A stretch of 64,000 nucleotides of DNA, taken from NCBI RefSeq assembly GCF_002646595.1, contig NZ_PDUD01000022.1, forward strand, positions 1 to 64,000. Direction: 5' to 3'. Source of the DNA: Flavilitoribacter nigricans DSM 23189 = NBRC 102662 (lineage in GTDB: Bacteria; Bacteroidota; Bacteroidia; Chitinophagales; Saprospiraceae). The notes beneath the pieces are model-generated. The model ran no database searches. It was not told where the DNA came from and saw nothing but the letters and a program-made list of their open reading frames with translations. Position numbers and translations under genes: made by a program. Below are positions 25,290 through 34,598 of this stretch, piece after piece. The number at the start of each line of letters is the position of its first letter. The first letter of the stretch is position 1.

Positions 25290-25907
25290 ATGACGCAAGA
25301 AGAAAAAGAACTCTACACCGTCCGCATGCTGGGTCTGCAGCTGCCGACGGATCCGCGCTGGGTGAATCTGGCCGAAAAAGATCTGGAAGAGATCCTCACC
25401 GATCATGCCTACTGCGAGCAAAAGGCGGCCACCTCCTGTATTTCCCTTATTCAGCAATATCCGGAACGCATCGAGTTGGTCCACGAACTGGCGCCCATCG
25501 TCACCGAGGAGTGGGGCCATTTTCGCATGGTCCTGAAAGAACTGGACAAGCGGGATCTCAAACTGGGCAGTCAGCGCAAAGATGAATACGTCAATGCTCT
25601 GCTAAAATTTCAGAAGAAAGGCGGCTCCCGGGAAGACCGGCTGCTGGAAAAACTGCTCGTCTGTGCACTGATCGAAGCCCGGAGTTGCGAACGCTTCCGG
25701 CTCCTTTCGCTCTACATCAACGATCCGGACCTGCAGGAGTTTTACCACAAATTTATGGTATCCGAGGCCGGCCACTACCGGCTGTTCATCGATCTGGCGA
25801 AGACCTACTGCGATGAAGAAAAAGTGAAAGCCCGTTGGAAGGAGTATCTGGAATACGAGTCGGAGATCATGCAAAAGCTGGAACTGCGGGGAGACCGCAT
25901 GCACTGA
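25290..25907 (+). CDS. miaE: tRNA-(ms2io6A)-hydroxylase
   Basis: 205 residues, full length for MiaE. The di-iron site ligands are visible: Glu in AYCEQKAATSC, Glu and His in TEEWGHFRMV, Glu in LIEARSCERF, and Glu plus His in SEAGHYRLF. The enzyme hydroxylates the isopentenyl group of ms2i6A37 in tRNAs reading UNN codons, using oxygen. It needs MiaA and MiaB products encoded elsewhere. The start at 25290 has the usual family beginning. It is a single gene, followed by two large palindromes. Confidence 0.93.
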   Translation: MTQEEKELYTVRMLGLQLPTDPRWVNLAEKDLEEILTDHAYCEQKAATSCISLIQQYPERIELVHELAPIVTEEWGHFRMVLKELDKRDLKLGSQRKDEYVNALLKFQKKGGSREDRLLEKLLVCALIEARSCERFRLLSLYINDPDLQEFYHKFMVSEAGHYRLFIDLAKTYCDEEKVKARWKEYLEYESEIMQKLELRGDRMH

Positions 25908-25959
25908 TCACCGATGCCTGAAAAATACAAAACACGAATCACCCCGGATTTTATAAAAG

Positions 25960-26135
25960 GCGGTGTATGACCCCAGAGAGGTCAAATATTCGTAGAATTT
26001 AGCCTGGATAAGCGTTTTCCGACCTCAGGGAGGTCACACATTTACCACATTGCTCCATGTTGTGCGACCTCCCTGAGGTCGAAACCAGCATTTCGACTAT
26101 TTTTCTACGAATGTTTAACCTCTACGAGGTCATTT
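25960..26135. repeat. Nested palindrome A (GACCTC-type)
   Basis: Outer arms at 25968-25997 and 26103-26132 (ending ATTCGTAGAA and its complement) match over about 30 bases with a few mismatches. Inner arms CGACCTCAGGGAGGTC (26020-26035) and its exact complement (26066-26081) form a second hairpin inside. GACCTCAGGGAGGTC is itself palindromic. There is no reading frame. It is directly followed by palindrome B. Confidence 0.85.
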
Positions 26136-26157
26136 TTGAGTCCTGAAAAAATGCAGG

Positions 26158-26374
26158 ATGACTCATGCGAATCAGGAGTTAAACTTGGAATCAATGTGCC
26201 CTTAGGCACGAAATGTAGGTAGCAAAATGACCATTTCCCGGCTTAGCGTGCCGTAGGTACGCCATGGAAAACCATATTGCGTACCTACGGCACGCTGAAT
26301 CTCCCAAATTATTGGACGGGCTACCTAGATCTCGTCCCTACGGGACTTTTAATTCCTGATTCGCATGACTCATG
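26158..26374. repeat. Nested palindrome B (long three-tier hairpin)
   Basis: Three tiers of inverted repeat share one centre. The outer arms are 26158-26183 and 26348-26373 (CATGCGAATCAGG and complement, two mismatches in 26). The middle arms are 26195-26222 and about 26319-26345 (GTAGGTAGC and complement). The inner arms AGCGTGCCGTAGGTACGC (26245-26262) and its complement (26279-26296) are perfect over 18 pairs. The whole 217 bp could extrude as one cruciform. No reading frame is present. It ends about 28 bases from the DUF4197 stop. Confidence 0.88.
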
Positions 26375-26401
26375 TCTCGTTGGGGTACCAGGACGTACCG
26401 C

Positions 26402-27127
26402 TTATTTATCCTGCTTCGAGAATACTTTCTGCAGCAGTTCCGAAGTACGGGCTGCCGGGTTCTCCCGGATATCCGCTTCTTTTTTCTCGATCATGCTGAA
26501 AAGTCCCACCAGTGCCTTATTGGTCACGTGGTCGTCCAGTTCCGGATTGGTTTTCTTTACAAAGGGGATCTTATTGTAGGCCGTCACGGCGGTCTTCCAG
26601 TATTCGCGGGCGTTCACCTCGTCCAGGGCGCTGATCACCACGGGGCGGAATTCATCGTAAAGCGGCTGGTAAGTGGTGCGTTCCAGGTAGCGGGTGGCCG
26701 CATCCTGCTCGCCCATCAGCAGATTCATCGCGTCTTTGATCGTCATCTGCTTGATCGCGTTAACAAAGATCGGTTTGGCCTTTTCGGCGGCGATCTCCGC
26801 GGCGCGGTTCATTTTTTCCAACAGATCTTCCTCTACATTACCGAAACCAGGTACACTTTTCAGCTTGCTGGTCACCTGCTGAACTTCTTCCGGCAACAGG
26901 ATCTTATAGGCACTTTTATAATAACCGTCTTCCGTAGAAAGGAAAGTGACCGCTTCTCCCACGCCGGCATTGAGCGCTTCTTTCAGTCCCATTCCGACCT
27001 CTCCGTCCGCACCTTCTCCGGTGACGGCTTCTTTGGCCTTATTGAGCAATCCTTTCAATCCCTGGGCCTGGAGCCCGGCAGCCGTAAGCGATACGGCCAG
27101 CAATACCATTGTCAAGCGTTTAATCAT
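26402..27127 (-). CDS. DUF4197 domain-containing exported protein
   Basis: 241 residues from the ATG at 27127. An upstream in-frame ATG at 27160 would place charged residues before the signal peptide, so the downstream start is preferred. The signal ends at GLQAQ. The rest matches DUF4197: GLKEALNAGVGEAV, a helical pattern, and the conserved FSMIEKKEADIRENPAARTSELLQ type C-terminus. These are periplasmic helical proteins of unknown role. A palindrome cluster lies just after its stop. Confidence 0.88.
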   Translation of the reverse strand: MIKRLTMVLLAVSLTAAGLQAQGLKGLLNKAKEAVTGEGADGEVGMGLKEALNAGVGEAVTFLSTEDGYYKSAYKILLPEEVQQVTSKLKSVPGFGNVEEDLLEKMNRAAEIAAEKAKPIFVNAIKQMTIKDAMNLLMGEQDAATRYLERTTYQPLYDEFRPVVISALDEVNAREYWKTAVTAYNKIPFVKKTNPELDDHVTNKALVGLFSMIEKKEADIRENPAARTSELLQKVFSKQDK

Positions 27128-27403
27128 CAGTTTATGTTTTAGTCCACAAAGTAAACGCATATTCCCGGTTCTAATTGGTTAAGCAATCGTTAAAGGTGAA
27201 AAGAGTACCGCTTTGGACCGCTGCGCTGCATCTGATGACCTTCACCCAGGGGCGCTACCCGGCGGTACCGGAGCGGATGTGCCCGCGATCAGGCTCCTAT
27301 TCGTCGAACCTCCGTCTGCCTTGATCGAAAATAGAATTGACAAATCTGGAAAGCGTCCTATGTTTCCGCATCGAAAAAATAACCGACTCACTACCAGCGT
27401 GCA

Positions 27404-28285
27404 ATGAATATTTCCATACAGGAACTCAATAAGATCTATTCCGGCGGAAATCAGGCCCTGAAGGATGTCAATCTGGAGATCCGGGAAGGCATGTTCGGCC
27501 TGCTGGGACCGAACGGTGCGGGCAAATCCAGCCTGATGCGCATCCTGGTCACGCTGATGAAACCCAGCAGTGGTCAGATCCTGGTCAATGGAAAAAATGC
27601 CGCCAGCAACCGGGGGTACGTTCGCGCCATGCTGGGCTATCTGCCGCAGGATTTCAGTTTTTTCTCTAATCTGAAGACCTACGAATTTCTGGATTACGCG
27701 GCCCGTCTGGCCGGTATGAAGAGCCGTCGGGAGCGCAGCCGGGCGGTCGATCATATGCTCGAAGAAGTCGGCCTCTTCGATGTACGCAGCCGCAAAGCGG
27801 GTAAACTTTCCGGAGGTATGAAGCGGCGGCTGGGTATCGCCCAGGCCCTGATCAACGATCCGAAGATCGTGATCGTCGACGAACCGACCACCGGTCTGGA
27901 CCCCGAAGAACGGATCCGCTTCCGCAATCTGCTGGCCAGGATCAGTTCCCAGGATGTCATTATCATTCTTTCCACCCATATCGTAGCGGACATTTCCGGC
28001 ACCTGCGAACACATGGCCCTCTTGAACCGGGGACAGGTGGCATTTACCGGAGCCCCCGAAGAGCTGTTGCGCCAGGCACAGGGACACGTGTGGTCCATCT
28101 ATGTTTCGGAAAAAGAATACGTGGAAGTAAATCAGAAATACCAGGTGGTCGCCTCCGTCATGATGAAGGACGGCTGGAAAGTAACGGTCGTCGGCGACGA
28201 AGTAAAGGGTTATGACGCCGAGGCCATCACCCCCAACCTGGAACATGCCTATGTCTATTTTGTGGAACACACTTTGAAGCAGTAG
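27404..28285 (+). CDS. ABC transporter ATP-binding protein (ABC-2 type)
   Basis: 293 residues. Walker A GPNGAGKSS at about 35, Q-loop YLPQDFS, signature LSGGMKRR at about 137, Walker B VIVDEPTTGLDP at about 160, and H-loop STHI are all intact, so it should hydrolyse ATP. The C-terminal 75 residues are a regulatory extension. It opens the export cluster that runs to 43646 and most likely energises the permease at 28713. Its sequence closely resembles the ABC domain fused to the RND pump at 38257, suggesting duplication. Confidence 0.93.
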   Translation: MNISIQELNKIYSGGNQALKDVNLEIREGMFGLLGPNGAGKSSLMRILVTLMKPSSGQILVNGKNAASNRGYVRAMLGYLPQDFSFFSNLKTYEFLDYAARLAGMKSRRERSRAVDHMLEEVGLFDVRSRKAGKLSGGMKRRLGIAQALINDPKIVIVDEPTTGLDPEERIRFRNLLARISSQDVIIILSTHIVADISGTCEHMALLNRGQVAFTGAPEELLRQAQGHVWSIYVSEKEYVEVNQKYQVVASVMMKDGWKVTVVGDEVKGYDAEAITPNLEHAYVYFVEHTLKQ

Positions 28286-28712
28286 CTCCATCAACCTCAA
28301 TGAAAACGCAAGCGAAACGGTATACGGCAGTGACCGGGAACAAGGGGAAGGCTTCGTAGAAAGCTCCGACCCGCAAAATCAGATCCTGCAACCGGCCGTA
28401 TCATTTTTAATCTAAGTTGAGATGCAACTTAGGTAGAGGGTATAAAGTCGAGGGTAGAGGGATTACCTATCGTTAAAATGGAGCAAAATCGCTCATTTTA
28501 ACGCTTGCAGTCTCTCTACGCTCTACCATCTACTCTCTACAATGCAAGTATCGCAACTTGATTTTTACAATTAAACGCCTGACCGGAATGTGCTCCCGGG
28601 GCTAAACTGCTATTTTTTGTACCGTCAGATCATCCTGGAAACAAAAAATGGCCGCTGCTTCCGAATACAATCGACCGGACAAGATTAAGATCGCCCTTGT
28701 AACTAACAATCT
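28286..28712. other. Gap in the export cluster holding a dispersed repeat
   Basis: 427 bases without a gene between the ATPase and the permease that should be its partner. Most of it is the MITE-like repeat (28412-28561). The rest has no reading frame of note. If the cluster is one transcript, the hairpin lies within it; otherwise a new promoter must exist before 28713. I see no convincing -7 box. Confidence 0.5.
28412..28561. repeat. Dispersed palindromic (MITE-like) repeat, copy 2
   Basis: About 150 bp with the same order of parts as 1949-2090: CTAAGTTG, GTAGAGGG, GATTACCTAT, the central hairpin CGTTAAAATG/CATTTTAACG (28471-28503), GCAGTCTCTCTAC, and the closing GCAACTTG. The core from ATTACCTAT through TTTTAACG is identical in all three copies; length differences lie in the flanks. 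Confidence 0.85.
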
Positions 28713-31700
28713 ATGCTCTTCACCTTTCGGACCATAGCGAAATACGAGCGAAAGATCCTTATGCGTAGCTGGTTCTTCCGCATCTTTTCAGTGCTCTCGC
28801 TGTTCGTGGTTTTCGTATTCAACATGGGAGAAATTTCCGAGGTTGGAGATATGGAATGGGTGTACCGGGCGGTCCCGTCCAATATCCCCTACGCCGCGAT
28901 CTTCCTGCTCAACCTGGCGCAATCGATCATCGCCGTTTTCCTGTCGTCGGAATTCATCAAGCGGGACCGCAAGCAGGATACGACTGAGGTGTTTTACGTG
29001 CGTTCCATGAGCAACGGCACCTATCTTTTCGGCAAGGCCTGGAGTATCCTGTCCATTTTCCTGCTGATCAATGTGGCGGCCCTGGTTATGGCGCTGATCT
29101 TTAACCTGCTGGCCCTCAACACCTCCGTCGACTGGCGGGCCTATCTGTACTACCCGCTGCTGATCTCCCTTCCCACCCTGGTCTTTGTTATTGGTCTGTC
29201 CAGCCTGCTGATGGGCATCATCCGGAATCAGGCATTGACTTTTGTGATCCTGGTGGGGTACATCCTTTCTACTCTGCTCTATATCCGGGGTAGTCACGAT
29301 TTCCTGTTCGACTATATGGCTTACTACCAGTCGCTTTTCCACTCCAGCATTACCGGATTCGGGGATTGGGAGGGTATTCTCAGGCTGCGTAGTATGTATA
29401 CTTTTTTCGGGCTCGGATTTATGTTTTTCTCCATTCTGATCCTGCAACGGCTGCCGCAATCCCGCTGGATGAATGCCGCCTCCCTCGCCCTCGGGCTGTC
29501 CTTTACCGGAACGGCGATCTTTCTGGGTTACCAACACCTGGAAAGATACCACCAGCGACTGGAACTACCCCAACAGATGATCGCGCTGAACAATGAATAT
29601 CTGGAACACCCGCAGATCGACATTTCGGAACACCAGATCGAACTGGAACAGGGCGATTACTACTTTACGGCTACTTCCCGGATCAAGGGAGCGGCACTCG
29701 AAGATGCCCGCGAATTCGTATTCAACCTAAACCCGGGATTACAAGTCCAGTCGGTAACGGCCGGTGGCCAGTCGCTGGATTTCAAACGGGAGCTTCAATT
29801 GCTGTTCATCAGTTGGGACCGTCCGGTAGCCGCCGGTACGCCTTTGGAACTAACGATCAATTATAGCGGCACCATTGACGAGACCGCCTGCTATCTGGAT
29901 ATTTCGCCCGAGCAAAAGAACCTGGATACCTACCGCTTTTTGTTCGAAATCGGCCAGCGATACGCGTACGTCCAGCCGGAATTCCTTCTGCTGACCCCGG
30001 AAGCCCAGTGGTACCCGCAGGCGGGCGTCGGTTACAGCGATACGTCTCCGTTCTGGTATCGCAAAGATTTTATTGATTACCAGCTGACGGTGAAGACCCT
30101 GCCGGGTATGTATCCCGTTTCCCAGGTAGACGGCCGGGAAACGGCCGATGACACTTACCTCTTCGCCCCGGAGCACGCCCTATCCCAACTATCCCTATCC
30201 GTTGGGAACTATCAAAAGAGCAGCTTCGAGGCGGACAGTCTGACCTTCTCGGCTTATTACGTAGCCGGACACGATTATTTCAAGGATGCTTTCCCCGATA
30301 TCCGAGATACGCTGCCGGATATCATCCGGGAACGCCTCGGAGACTTTGAACGCCGTTCCGGCCTCAAATACCCCTTCCGGGAATTCCGTATGATCGAAGT
30401 ACCTGGACAGTTCAAATCTTTTGATCGCACCTGGACCTCTCTGCACCAGACCAATCAGGCCGGTATGGTCTACATCCCGGAAAAAGGACTGTATTCCCGG
30501 AATTTGGATTTTACGGGATCCGTGAAACGCCAGAGCCGCTGGAACCAGAACCGCAATCTGGCCCCGGAGGAACTCCAGATGCGGGTATTGCGCGGTTTCC
30601 TGCAGGAATTTTTCCGCTTTAAGAATATCCGGACGGATAACCAGGGCGGTAATACCGTAGTTGAGGAATCCATTAATCCCTATTATCAGTTTGTACAATT
30701 CTACGAGTTGTGCAACAATCTCGACGCGCGGGAATGGCCCGTGATGAACCGGATCTTCGAATCCTATCTGCGCGTGGAGAACGACGGACCGGCCGACTGG
30801 GTACGACGGAACAGTGGCAGCACCCAGGAGGAACTGGCCAATATGGTCTTACAGGAAAAATCCTTTGCCGAAGTACTGACCCTAAAGGAAAATACCGAAC
30901 TGATCGATAATGTGATCGAACTGAAAGGGGAAGTGCTCTTTTCCATGATCCAGGCCCAGGCGGAATCGGGGCGCTTTCGGGAATTCATTACCCGGCTGCT
31001 GGAAGAATACCGTTTTAAGAATCTTTCGTTTGAGACCTTCCGGTCCCGCATCCAGGAGGAGTTCGGCGTGGACCTCACGCAGTATATGGAAAACTGGTTC
31101 AATCAGACCACCATGCCCCGTTTCCTGATCGGAACGCCGATTGCCGAGCAGGTACAGTCCGGCAACCGGGAGATGACCCGCGTCTGGTTCAGAGCCTCCA
31201 ATCTCGGCGGTGCGGCGGGAGTGATCAAATCTACGCTCTTTCCCGGCGACCAGGAGGATAAACTACTCTACCTGGCTCCCGGACAAACCAAGGAAGTGGC
31301 CTACCTGTCGGTGAGCAAACCGGCCGGCATCCGCTTCAATACCCTGGCCTCCGGCAACCTGCCCAATAAGATCGAATACAATTTTGAGAAGATCGACGAA
31401 ACTACCATCACCAATGCCACCGAAGGCCAGGAACTGGCCGATCAGCCGATCAGTCTGAAAAACGAAGGAGAGATCGTGGTGGACAACGAAGATCCGGATT
31501 TCGAATTCACCCATTACGAAGAGGTCAGCCGGCTGCGCAAGTGGCTGCGGCCCGCCGGTGCGGACGGTTTCAAATACCAGGGCACCCGGGTCTGGCGGCC
31601 ACCGCTGAACTGGACGGCCACCACGGATGATCACTTTTTCGGCGACTTCATCCGCTCGGCTTTCTACATCAAAGCCGGGGACGGCACCAAGGAAGCCAAA

Positions 31701-31988
31701 TGGAAAGTACCCGTACCGGAAGCCGGTCGCTACGATGTTTTCTACCACGTGTACAAAGACGATTCATTCAATTGGAACCGCGACATGCGGGGGAATTATC
31801 AGTTCATCATCCCCCACGAGAACGGCGTGGACCGGCCCTCAATCGAACTGACCCGGGAAAGCCGGGAGGGCTGGGTTTCCCTCGGAGATTACAATTTCCC
31901 CGCGGATACCATCACGATCACTCTGAGTAACGAATCCAGATTGCAGGCCATTTTTGCCGATGCGGTGAAGTTGGTAAAAAGGGATTAA
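28713..31988 (+). CDS. ABC-2 permease fused to degenerate M1-peptidase-like domain and golvesin-like C-terminus
   Basis: 1091 residues. Residues 1-285 are an ABC-2-type membrane domain with six or seven helices. Residues 300-860 resemble the M1 aminopeptidase fold (beta-rich N-part, then helical part). At the place where HExxHxW is expected the sequence reads RGFLQEFFRF (about 627), so the zinc ligands are missing and peptidase activity is not expected. The last 130 residues (SAFYIKAGDGTKEAKWKV, then YDVFYHVY) look like the golvesin/CBM-type beta-sandwich. Domain order puts the large part outside the membrane. Likely role: substrate capture for an ABC exporter with the ATPase at 27404. Confidence 0.85.
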   Translation: MLFTFRTIAKYERKILMRSWFFRIFSVLSLFVVFVFNMGEISEVGDMEWVYRAVPSNIPYAAIFLLNLAQSIIAVFLSSEFIKRDRKQDTTEVFYVRSMSNGTYLFGKAWSILSIFLLINVAALVMALIFNLLALNTSVDWRAYLYYPLLISLPTLVFVIGLSSLLMGIIRNQALTFVILVGYILSTLLYIRGSHDFLFDYMAYYQSLFHSSITGFGDWEGILRLRSMYTFFGLGFMFFSILILQRLPQSRWMNAASLALGLSFTGTAIFLGYQHLERYHQRLELPQQMIALNNEYLEHPQIDISEHQIELEQGDYYFTATSRIKGAALEDAREFVFNLNPGLQVQSVTAGGQSLDFKRELQLLFISWDRPVAAGTPLELTINYSGTIDETACYLDISPEQKNLDTYRFLFEIGQRYAYVQPEFLLLTPEAQWYPQAGVGYSDTSPFWYRKDFIDYQLTVKTLPGMYPVSQVDGRETADDTYLFAPEHALSQLSLSVGNYQKSSFEADSLTFSAYYVAGHDYFKDAFPDIRDTLPDIIRERLGDFERRSGLKYPFREFRMIEVPGQFKSFDRTWTSLHQTNQAGMVYIPEKGLYSRNLDFTGSVKRQSRWNQNRNLAPEELQMRVLRGFLQEFFRFKNIRTDNQGGNTVVEESINPYYQFVQFYELCNNLDAREWPVMNRIFESYLRVENDGPADWVRRNSGSTQEELANMVLQEKSFAEVLTLKENTELIDNVIELKGEVLFSMIQAQAESGRFREFITRLLEEYRFKNLSFETFRSRIQEEFGVDLTQYMENWFNQTTMPRFLIGTPIAEQVQSGNREMTRVWFRASNLGGAAGVIKSTLFPGDQEDKLLYLAPGQTKEVAYLSVSKPAGIRFNTLASGNLPNKIEYNFEKIDETTITNATEGQELADQPISLKNEGEIVVDNEDPDFEFTHYEEVSRLRKWLRPAGADGFKYQGTRVWRPPLNWTATTDDHFFGDFIRSAFYIKAGDGTKEAKWKVPVPEAGRYDVFYHVYKDDSFNWNRDMRGNYQFIIPHENGVDRPSIELTRESREGWVSLGDYNFPADTITITLSNESRLQAIFADAVKLVKRD

Positions 31989-32018
31989 ACAGCTTGACGA
32001 AGTACTAAAAAATTAACT

Positions 32019-33524
32019 ATGCAGGACTTCTACGGAATTTTCAACAAACGTGCTAAATGCCTGATGCTGGCGGCCATCGGCCTGACCGGGCTGTCGCTGC
32101 CCCTCACCGGGCAGATACTCATCAGCCTGGAATCCGCCATGGAGATCGCGGAAAAGAACAGCCCCTCCATTCAACGCTCCCTGCTGAATATCGAACAGTA
32201 TCAGTACAGTCTGGTTGCGGAACGGGCTTCGCTCAAATCCCGCTTTTCCCTGACGCTCAACCCCTTCAATTTCAGCAACAACCGGCAGTTTGACAATCAG
32301 TTCTCCCAGTGGTTTACCAACCGCGAGCTCTATTCCTCCGGAACCCTGCGGGTAGAACAGCCCATTCTGAAAACGGACGGTACCATCGCCCTGATCAATT
32401 CTCTGAGCTGGCGCAACAACCGTACGGAGATCGCCGGGTTCGGGGAAAACTCCAACCAGGCGTTCTACAACAACCTCTACCTCTCCATCAACCAGCCCAT
32501 CTTCACCTTTAACCGGCGGAAGATGCAGTTGGAAGAACTGGAGTTGAATTACGAAAATGCCAGCCTGAACTACGCTATTCAGCGACTGAACCTCGAAAAA
32601 ACGATCACATCGCAGTTCTTCAACGTCTATCTCGAACAACTGAACCTCGATATTGCCCGCGAAGAACTCGCTAATACGACGAATAACTTCGAGATCGTCC
32701 GGAATAAGGTAGAAGCCGGTTTGCTGGCGGAAGAGGAATTGTTCCAGGCCGAATTGAACCTGGCCAATGCCCAGCTCGCCCTCCAGGACAGTGAATTGTC
32801 CCTGGCCAATGCTGAAGAGGCTTTCAAACGCGAGATCGGCATGAACCTCGATGAAGATATTCAGTTGTCGACCGATCTCGACGTCAGGGAGGTCATCGTG
32901 GATCTGGATCAGGCCATCGCCTACGCCCTCGATTCCCGGATGGAACTGCGGCAACGGCAGATCAGCCTTGAACAGTCCCAGTTTGATCTCGTACGCACTA
33001 AGGCTCAGAATGAATTCCGGGCCGATGTGCAGCTCACGCTCGGGATCTTCGGGGATAACGAAAGCTTCAGCCGGGTATACGATAATCCGACCAATAACCC
33101 CAGCGTGGGGCTTTCGTTGAACATTCCCATCTTCGACTGGGGGGAACGGCAGGCCAGGGTGCAGGCCCAGGAAGTATCCATTCGCACCCAGCAACTGGAA
33201 CTCAGCGAAGACCAGAAACAGATCAGAATGGAGATCCGCCAGGCTTACCGCAGCATTCAGACACAGATGCCCCGGATCGACATCGCTCAGAAAAGTGTCG
33301 AAAATGCCGAACGGACCTACGATATCAACCTCGAACGCTACATCAACGGCGACCTGAGCGGAATCGATCTCGAACGTTTCCAGAATCAGTTGTCCACCCA
33401 GAAAGTGGCCTACGCCCGCGCGCTGATCAATTACAAAACACAGCTATTGGATCTGAAGATCCTCACCTTATACGACTGGGAGAAACAAGAGCCCGTTTCG
33501 GTTGCCCTTCCCAATAATCGGTAA
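32019..33524 (+). CDS. TolC family outer-membrane efflux channel
   Basis: 501 residues with an N-terminal signal (MLAAIGLTGLSLPLTGQ, preceded by about 15 charged residues). Two OEP repeats are visible: long helices with heptad patterns at about 45-260 and 290-490, and strand segments such as FNNRQFDNQF and PSVGLSLNIPIFDWG. It trimerises into the outer-membrane exit duct of tripartite pumps. It ends six bases before the membrane-fusion protein gene, in the usual efflux operon order. Confidence 0.93.
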   Translation: MQDFYGIFNKRAKCLMLAAIGLTGLSLPLTGQILISLESAMEIAEKNSPSIQRSLLNIEQYQYSLVAERASLKSRFSLTLNPFNFSNNRQFDNQFSQWFTNRELYSSGTLRVEQPILKTDGTIALINSLSWRNNRTEIAGFGENSNQAFYNNLYLSINQPIFTFNRRKMQLEELELNYENASLNYAIQRLNLEKTITSQFFNVYLEQLNLDIAREELANTTNNFEIVRNKVEAGLLAEEELFQAELNLANAQLALQDSELSLANAEEAFKREIGMNLDEDIQLSTDLDVREVIVDLDQAIAYALDSRMELRQRQISLEQSQFDLVRTKAQNEFRADVQLTLGIFGDNESFSRVYDNPTNNPSVGLSLNIPIFDWGERQARVQAQEVSIRTQQLELSEDQKQIRMEIRQAYRSIQTQMPRIDIAQKSVENAERTYDINLERYINGDLSGIDLERFQNQLSTQKVAYARALINYKTQLLDLKILTLYDWEKQEPVSVALPNNR

Positions 33525-33530
33525 TTAAAA

Positions 33531-34598
33531 ATGAGACTCGTGAAAACACAACTACGCTATATCACGCTTTGCGCCACGATCGCGATCTGCGCCTGTAACT
33601 CCGGTGAGGAGGAAAGTCCGAATATCGATATCGCCGCTCCGGTATCTGTAGAACAGATCACCACCGGATCGCTGTCCCGCTTTACCATTACGACCGGCAA
33701 CGCGACCGCGGAAAAAGTGATCAAACTCAACGCCCAGATCGGCGGAACTTACATCCTGAAGAATCACCCGTCCTACAAGCGCCCCTTCAAGCTGGGTGAC
33801 CGGGTAAAAGCCGGCCAGCCCTTTGTGGAAATTCAAGACCAGGAGTACGTCAACGGTATCGGGCTGGAGGCCGCCAAAATGAATCTGGAACTCACCCAGC
33901 AGGAATACGACAAACAGAAGTCCGTGTTCGATAAAGGCGGCGTGACCGTCCGCGAGCTGAAGAACTCCGAACTGAGCCTGACCCGGGCCCGGAACGAACT
34001 GGAAAGCGCGGAGATCCGGCTGGCCAAAATGAAGATTAACATCCCGATCTCCGGTACGATCGTGGAATTACCGCAGTATACTTCCGGCAGCCAGATCCAG
34101 CAGGGCGATCCCCTGGTCACCATCATGGATTATTCGAGAATGTACGTGGATGTGAGCCTGCCCGAAAATACGATGATGGATATCCAGACCGGGCAGAAAG
34201 TGCAGATCACCAACTACAGTCTGCCGGATGATACCCTGTCGGGTTCCATCACGGAACTGTCTCCGGCCATCGATATCAATACCCGGACCTACCTGGCCAA
34301 AGTGCGGTTCAACAACCCAAATCTGCTGATCCGGCCCGGGATGTTCGTCAAAACCCTGATCAAGATCAATCAGAAAAACGACATCGTCGTCATTCCCAAG
34401 GAAGTGATCATTTCCGATCAGCGGGGGAAACGGGTATTCGTGGTGCAGGAGAATACGGCCTTTGAACGGATCATCGAAACGGGTATGGAAAACGACGATA
34501 TGATCGAGGTGATCAGCGGCCTGGAAGAAAATGAACGCCTGGTCACCAAGGGTTTTGAAACCCTCCGCGACCGGTCCAAAGTGAAAGTATTGCAATGA
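33531..34598 (+). CDS. Periplasmic adaptor (membrane-fusion protein) of RND efflux
   Basis: 355 residues; lipoprotein signal with Cys near 22 (ICACNS). It has a barrel-sandwich hybrid (GDRVKAGQPFVEIQDQEY; INIPISGTIVELP), a short alpha-hairpin (residues 105-155), a beta-barrel and a membrane-proximal domain (LEENERLVTKGFETLRD). It links the RND pump to the TolC channel. It overlaps the RND gene by ATGA (34595-34598). Confidence 0.94.
   Translation: MRLVKTQLRYITLCATIAICACNSGEEESPNIDIAAPVSVEQITTGSLSRFTITTGNATAEKVIKLNAQIGGTYILKNHPSYKRPFKLGDRVKAGQPFVEIQDQEYVNGIGLEAAKMNLELTQQEYDKQKSVFDKGGVTVRELKNSELSLTRARNELESAEIRLAKMKINIPISGTIVELPQYTSGSQIQQGDPLVTIMDYSRMYVDVSLPENTMMDIQTGQKVQITNYSLPDDTLSGSITELSPAIDINTRTYLAKVRFNNPNLLIRPGMFVKTLIKINQKNDIVVIPKEVIISDQRGKRVFVVQENTAFERIIETGMENDDMIEVISGLEENERLVTKGFETLRDRSKVKVLQ

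Noticed and set aside
28713-31988. Active M1 aminopeptidase
   Set aside because: HExxH is absent at the expected place, so only the fold is retained.
32013-33194. Long minus-strand frame opposite the TolC gene
   Set aside because: Same effect of codon bias; the plus-strand protein has the family pattern and fits the operon.
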